Below the pieces are notes generated by a model that was not told the DNA's origin, made no database searches, and was given only the letters and a program-made list of their open reading frames with translations. The translations under genes and the position numbers were made by a program. From Streptomyces sp. AC555_RSS877 (GTDB lineage: Bacteria > Actinomycetota > Actinomycetes > Streptomycetales > Streptomycetaceae), in assembly GCF_019049245.1 (NCBI RefSeq), contig NZ_JAGMUK010000079.1:49082-113081 (forward strand): a stretch of 64,000 bases of DNA. Direction: 5' to 3'. Below are positions 62,280 through 64,000 of this stretch, one piece after another; the stretch's first letter is position 1; each line of letters starts with the position of its first letter.

Positions 62280-63149
62280 GTGCCCCGAGTCGCCCTCGTC
62301 ACCTACGACCCCCGGCCCCAGACCAGCAAGGACGCCGACCTGCCCGTCCTGCTGGCGGCGCTGCGCGCGGCCGGCGCCGAGGCGGACGCCGTGTTCTGGG
62401 ACGACACCGGGGTCGACTGGGGCGCCTACGACCTCGCCGTCATCCGGTCGACCTGGGACTACAGCTGGCGGGCGGCCGAGTTCGTGGCGTGGGCGGAGCG
62501 CTGCGCCAAGGTCACGCGGCTGGCCAATCCGGCGGACGTCGTGCGGTGGAACACCGACAAGTGGTACCTCGGGGATCTGACGGCGGCCGGCGTGCCCGTC
62601 GTCCCCACCCGCTACCTCGCGCCCGGCGACGCGGCCGACCTGCCCGGCGACCGCGAGTACGTCATCAAGCCGACCTCCGGCGCGGGCGCCCGTTACGCGG
62701 CGCGCTACACGCCCGAGCAGCACGACACGGCCGTACGGCACCTCGCGCGCATGCACGGGGAGGGGCTGACGGCGATGGTGCAGCCGTACATGCGCAGCAT
62801 CGACGCGGCCGGCGAACGGGCGCTGCAGTTCTACGGCGGCCGTCTCCTGCACGCCAGCCGCAAACGGGCCGTCCTCGCTCCCGGCACCGCCTTCGACGCG
62901 GACAAGGTCGCCCACCCGGGCCTGGAGCCCTGGACGCCGACCCCGGCCGAACTCGCCGTCGCCGAGCGGGCTCTGGCCGCCGTACCGGACGCGGATCACC
63001 TGCTGTACGCCCGCGTCGACCTGGTGGACGGGGATGACGGACAGCCGCGGGTGATGGAGCTGGAGCTGGTCGAGCCGAACCTGTTCCTGTTCCTGCATCC
63101 GGGGTCGGTGCCCGCCGTCGCGGCGGCGATCCTGGCGGCGGCCCTTTGA
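62280..63149 (+). CDS. ATP-grasp protein (RimK-like)
   Basis: A 289-residue protein with ATP-grasp layout: N-terminal Rossmann-like lobe (VALVTYDPRPQTSKDADLPVLLAALRAAG), YVIKPTSGAGARYAARY (ATP-binding lysine and glycine loop) and YARVDLVDGDDGQPRVMELELVEPNLFL (metal-binding Glu/Asn). The family ligates a carboxylate to an amine or thiol; the substrate is unknown. GTG start at 62280; divergent from the MerR-PP2C gene across a 142-bp region holding the MerR dyad, which could affect both. Confidence 0.85.
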   Translation: MPRVALVTYDPRPQTSKDADLPVLLAALRAAGAEADAVFWDDTGVDWGAYDLAVIRSTWDYSWRAAEFVAWAERCAKVTRLANPADVVRWNTDKWYLGDLTAAGVPVVPTRYLAPGDAADLPGDREYVIKPTSGAGARYAARYTPEQHDTAVRHLARMHGEGLTAMVQPYMRSIDAAGERALQFYGGRLLHASRKRAVLAPGTAFDADKVAHPGLEPWTPTPAELAVAERALAAVPDADHLLYARVDLVDGDDGQPRVMELELVEPNLFLFLHPGSVPAVAAAILAAAL

Positions 63150-63167
63150 GGCGCCTAGGTGTACTGC

Positions 63168-63264
63168 CCTGTCCGGCGGATCAAGTCGCAGGACATCCGC
63201 GGCGCCTCATCGACGCGGATCGGCGTGCCAGGCCCCGCGTCTGCGGCATGATCCGCCGGACAGG
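63168..63264. mobile_element. MITE-like inverted-repeat element
   Basis: A 24-bp left arm (63168-63191, starting CCTGTCCGGCGGATCA) and a right arm (63241-63264, ending TGATCCGCCGGACAGG) are inverted copies with 22 of 24 matches around 49 bp of non-coding DNA. TA dinucleotides lie 3-5 bp outside each arm. No transposase is present. The ends resemble those of Streptomyces IS5-type elements from memory. It sits in the 117-bp gap between two convergent genes. Confidence 0.6.
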
Positions 63265-63266
63265 CC

Positions 63267-63893
63267 CTAGTCGCTCCGGTCGCCGTCGGCGGACCGGTCG
63301 TTGACCGCCACCCGCTGCAGCAGACCCCATGTGAACTCGGCGGCACACTCCCACCGCACGCCGTCACCGTCCGGGGCGGTGAAGGCCAGCCCCCACCGCG
63401 TCGGCGCCGTCCCCTGCAGGGGGCGGGCCGGGGCGAAGGCGCGGGCCGCCTCGTCGACCGTGCAGGACCAGGGAGTGAGGTCGTCGAGGGTCCGCAGTGA
63501 AGGCCCGTCGCTTCCGGGGGCGCGGATCAGCCACTCGTTCCAGACGGTGCCGTTCGGGGCGAGGAGCACCTCGAAGCGGAGGTCGGGCCAGAGCGGAAGC
63601 GGCCACCGGCGGGCCTCGCACTCGAGGTCGCCGATCCTGCGGGTCAGCACCGACTCGGGTTCGCCGAGGACCGAGCGGTAGCGGGAGGCGGCGGACCGGG
63701 ACCGCGGGGAGCGGACCATCGCCTGCCACCGTCGGTTGGCCTCCCGCATGTCCGCGATGGAGACGCCCAGCTCGTGCCGGGCGCCCTCCACCAGGTCGGG
63801 ATTGTGGTCGGCCATGCGGCGCAGCAGCACCAGCTGGAAGTCGAGACGGGTGAAGGGGCTGGCCGGTGGCTTTCCGGAGGGCATGCGCACCAT
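63267..63893 (-). CDS. Hypothetical protein
   Basis: A 208-residue soluble protein. The N-terminal third is helical and basic (FTRLDFQLVLLRRMADHNPDLV, then REANRRWQAMVRS); the rest is Trp-rich beta-like sequence (RRWPLPLWPDLRFEVLLAPNGTVWNEWLIRAPG, RWGLAFTAPDGDGVRWECAAEFTWGLLQ). No known family is recognised. Its TAG stop lies at the edge of the inverted-repeat element. ATG 63893 is used; an internal ATG at residue 4 is possible. Confidence 0.65.
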   Translation of the reverse strand: MVRMPSGKPPASPFTRLDFQLVLLRRMADHNPDLVEGARHELGVSIADMREANRRWQAMVRSPRSRSAASRYRSVLGEPESVLTRRIGDLECEARRWPLPLWPDLRFEVLLAPNGTVWNEWLIRAPGSDGPSLRTLDDLTPWSCTVDEAARAFAPARPLQGTAPTRWGLAFTAPDGDGVRWECAAEFTWGLLQRVAVNDRSADGDRSD

Positions 63894-64000
63894 CGTCCCC
63901 CACGCGTGTCTTCGGCGCTCCGCCTCCGGGCGCCTCGGTCGGTGTCGAGGGGACGACGGTGCTCAGTCCTTCGGGCCTCCGTGCGCTCGCCCCCTCGACT

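Noticed and set aside
1..64000. tRNA, rRNA or CRISPR arrays
   Set aside because: No cloverleaf-like segments, rRNA landmarks or regularly spaced repeats were seen on reading.

Overview
The window is chromosomal DNA of a Streptomyces or close relative. It is very GC-rich, has many GTG starts and ATGA/GTGA operon junctions, and carries genus-typical genes: a full mce cluster, an mreB/mbl-like gene, half a conservon, PP2C/STAS/ANTAR signalling genes and a MatB almost identical by eye to the malonyl-CoA synthetase I remember from S. coelicolor. From memory, the right half (kinase, mbl, carboxyltransferase, matB) follows the order of S. coelicolor around SCO2444-SCO2451; this was not searched.

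Left (59-13467, all minus strand): a lytic transglycosylase, an ECF-type sigma factor with a C-terminal membrane anchor, then one long mce operon (mceG ATPase, two YrbE permeases, MceA-F, two Mce-associated proteins), a predicted lipid/sterol importer. The sigma gene lies directly upstream and may control it.

Metal region (14063-28883): a GNAT acetyltransferase; then sodF (+) converging on nikABCDE (-). Both have a Nur-type operator upstream, and the sodF 3' flank probably carries an sRNA. After a broken ImmA/IrrE gene come a MATE exporter, fused remnants of an oxygenase and a PLP synthase, two iron (DmdR/IdeR-like) boxes, and an Opp/Nik-type importer operon with a double ATPase. This reads as a decayed metallophore locus that kept its transporters.

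Lipid region (28884-37538): a debris zone, a PucR regulator, and a divergent operon of acyl-CoA ligase, DUF3556-like membrane protein and FAD oxidoreductase; then a lower-GC orphan gene and a LacI fragment.

Signalling region (37539-48471): roadblock protein and CvnA-like kinase, Ser/Thr kinase with extracellular peptidoglycan-binding domain, a conserved protein plus DUF2235 hydrolase pair, LLM oxidoreductase, STAS-ANTAR, STAS, MEDS-HATPase and an Mbl-like actin homologue.

Malonate locus (48610-53776): matC-matB-carboxyltransferase operon with a divergent FadR-type GntR regulator and two matching palindromes between them.

Defence-like pair (53788-59337): an IRG/dynamin-like GTPase followed 6 bp later by a 1437-residue DUF4062-NACHT-TPR protein. 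It is lower in GC than its neighbours and is the best candidate for an undescribed system.

Right end: ArsR-type regulator with serine hydrolase, a MerR-PP2C fusion with a classic 19-bp-spacer MerR promoter, an ATP-grasp protein, a MITE-like inverted repeat and a hypothetical protein. I saw no rRNA, tRNA or CRISPR array.
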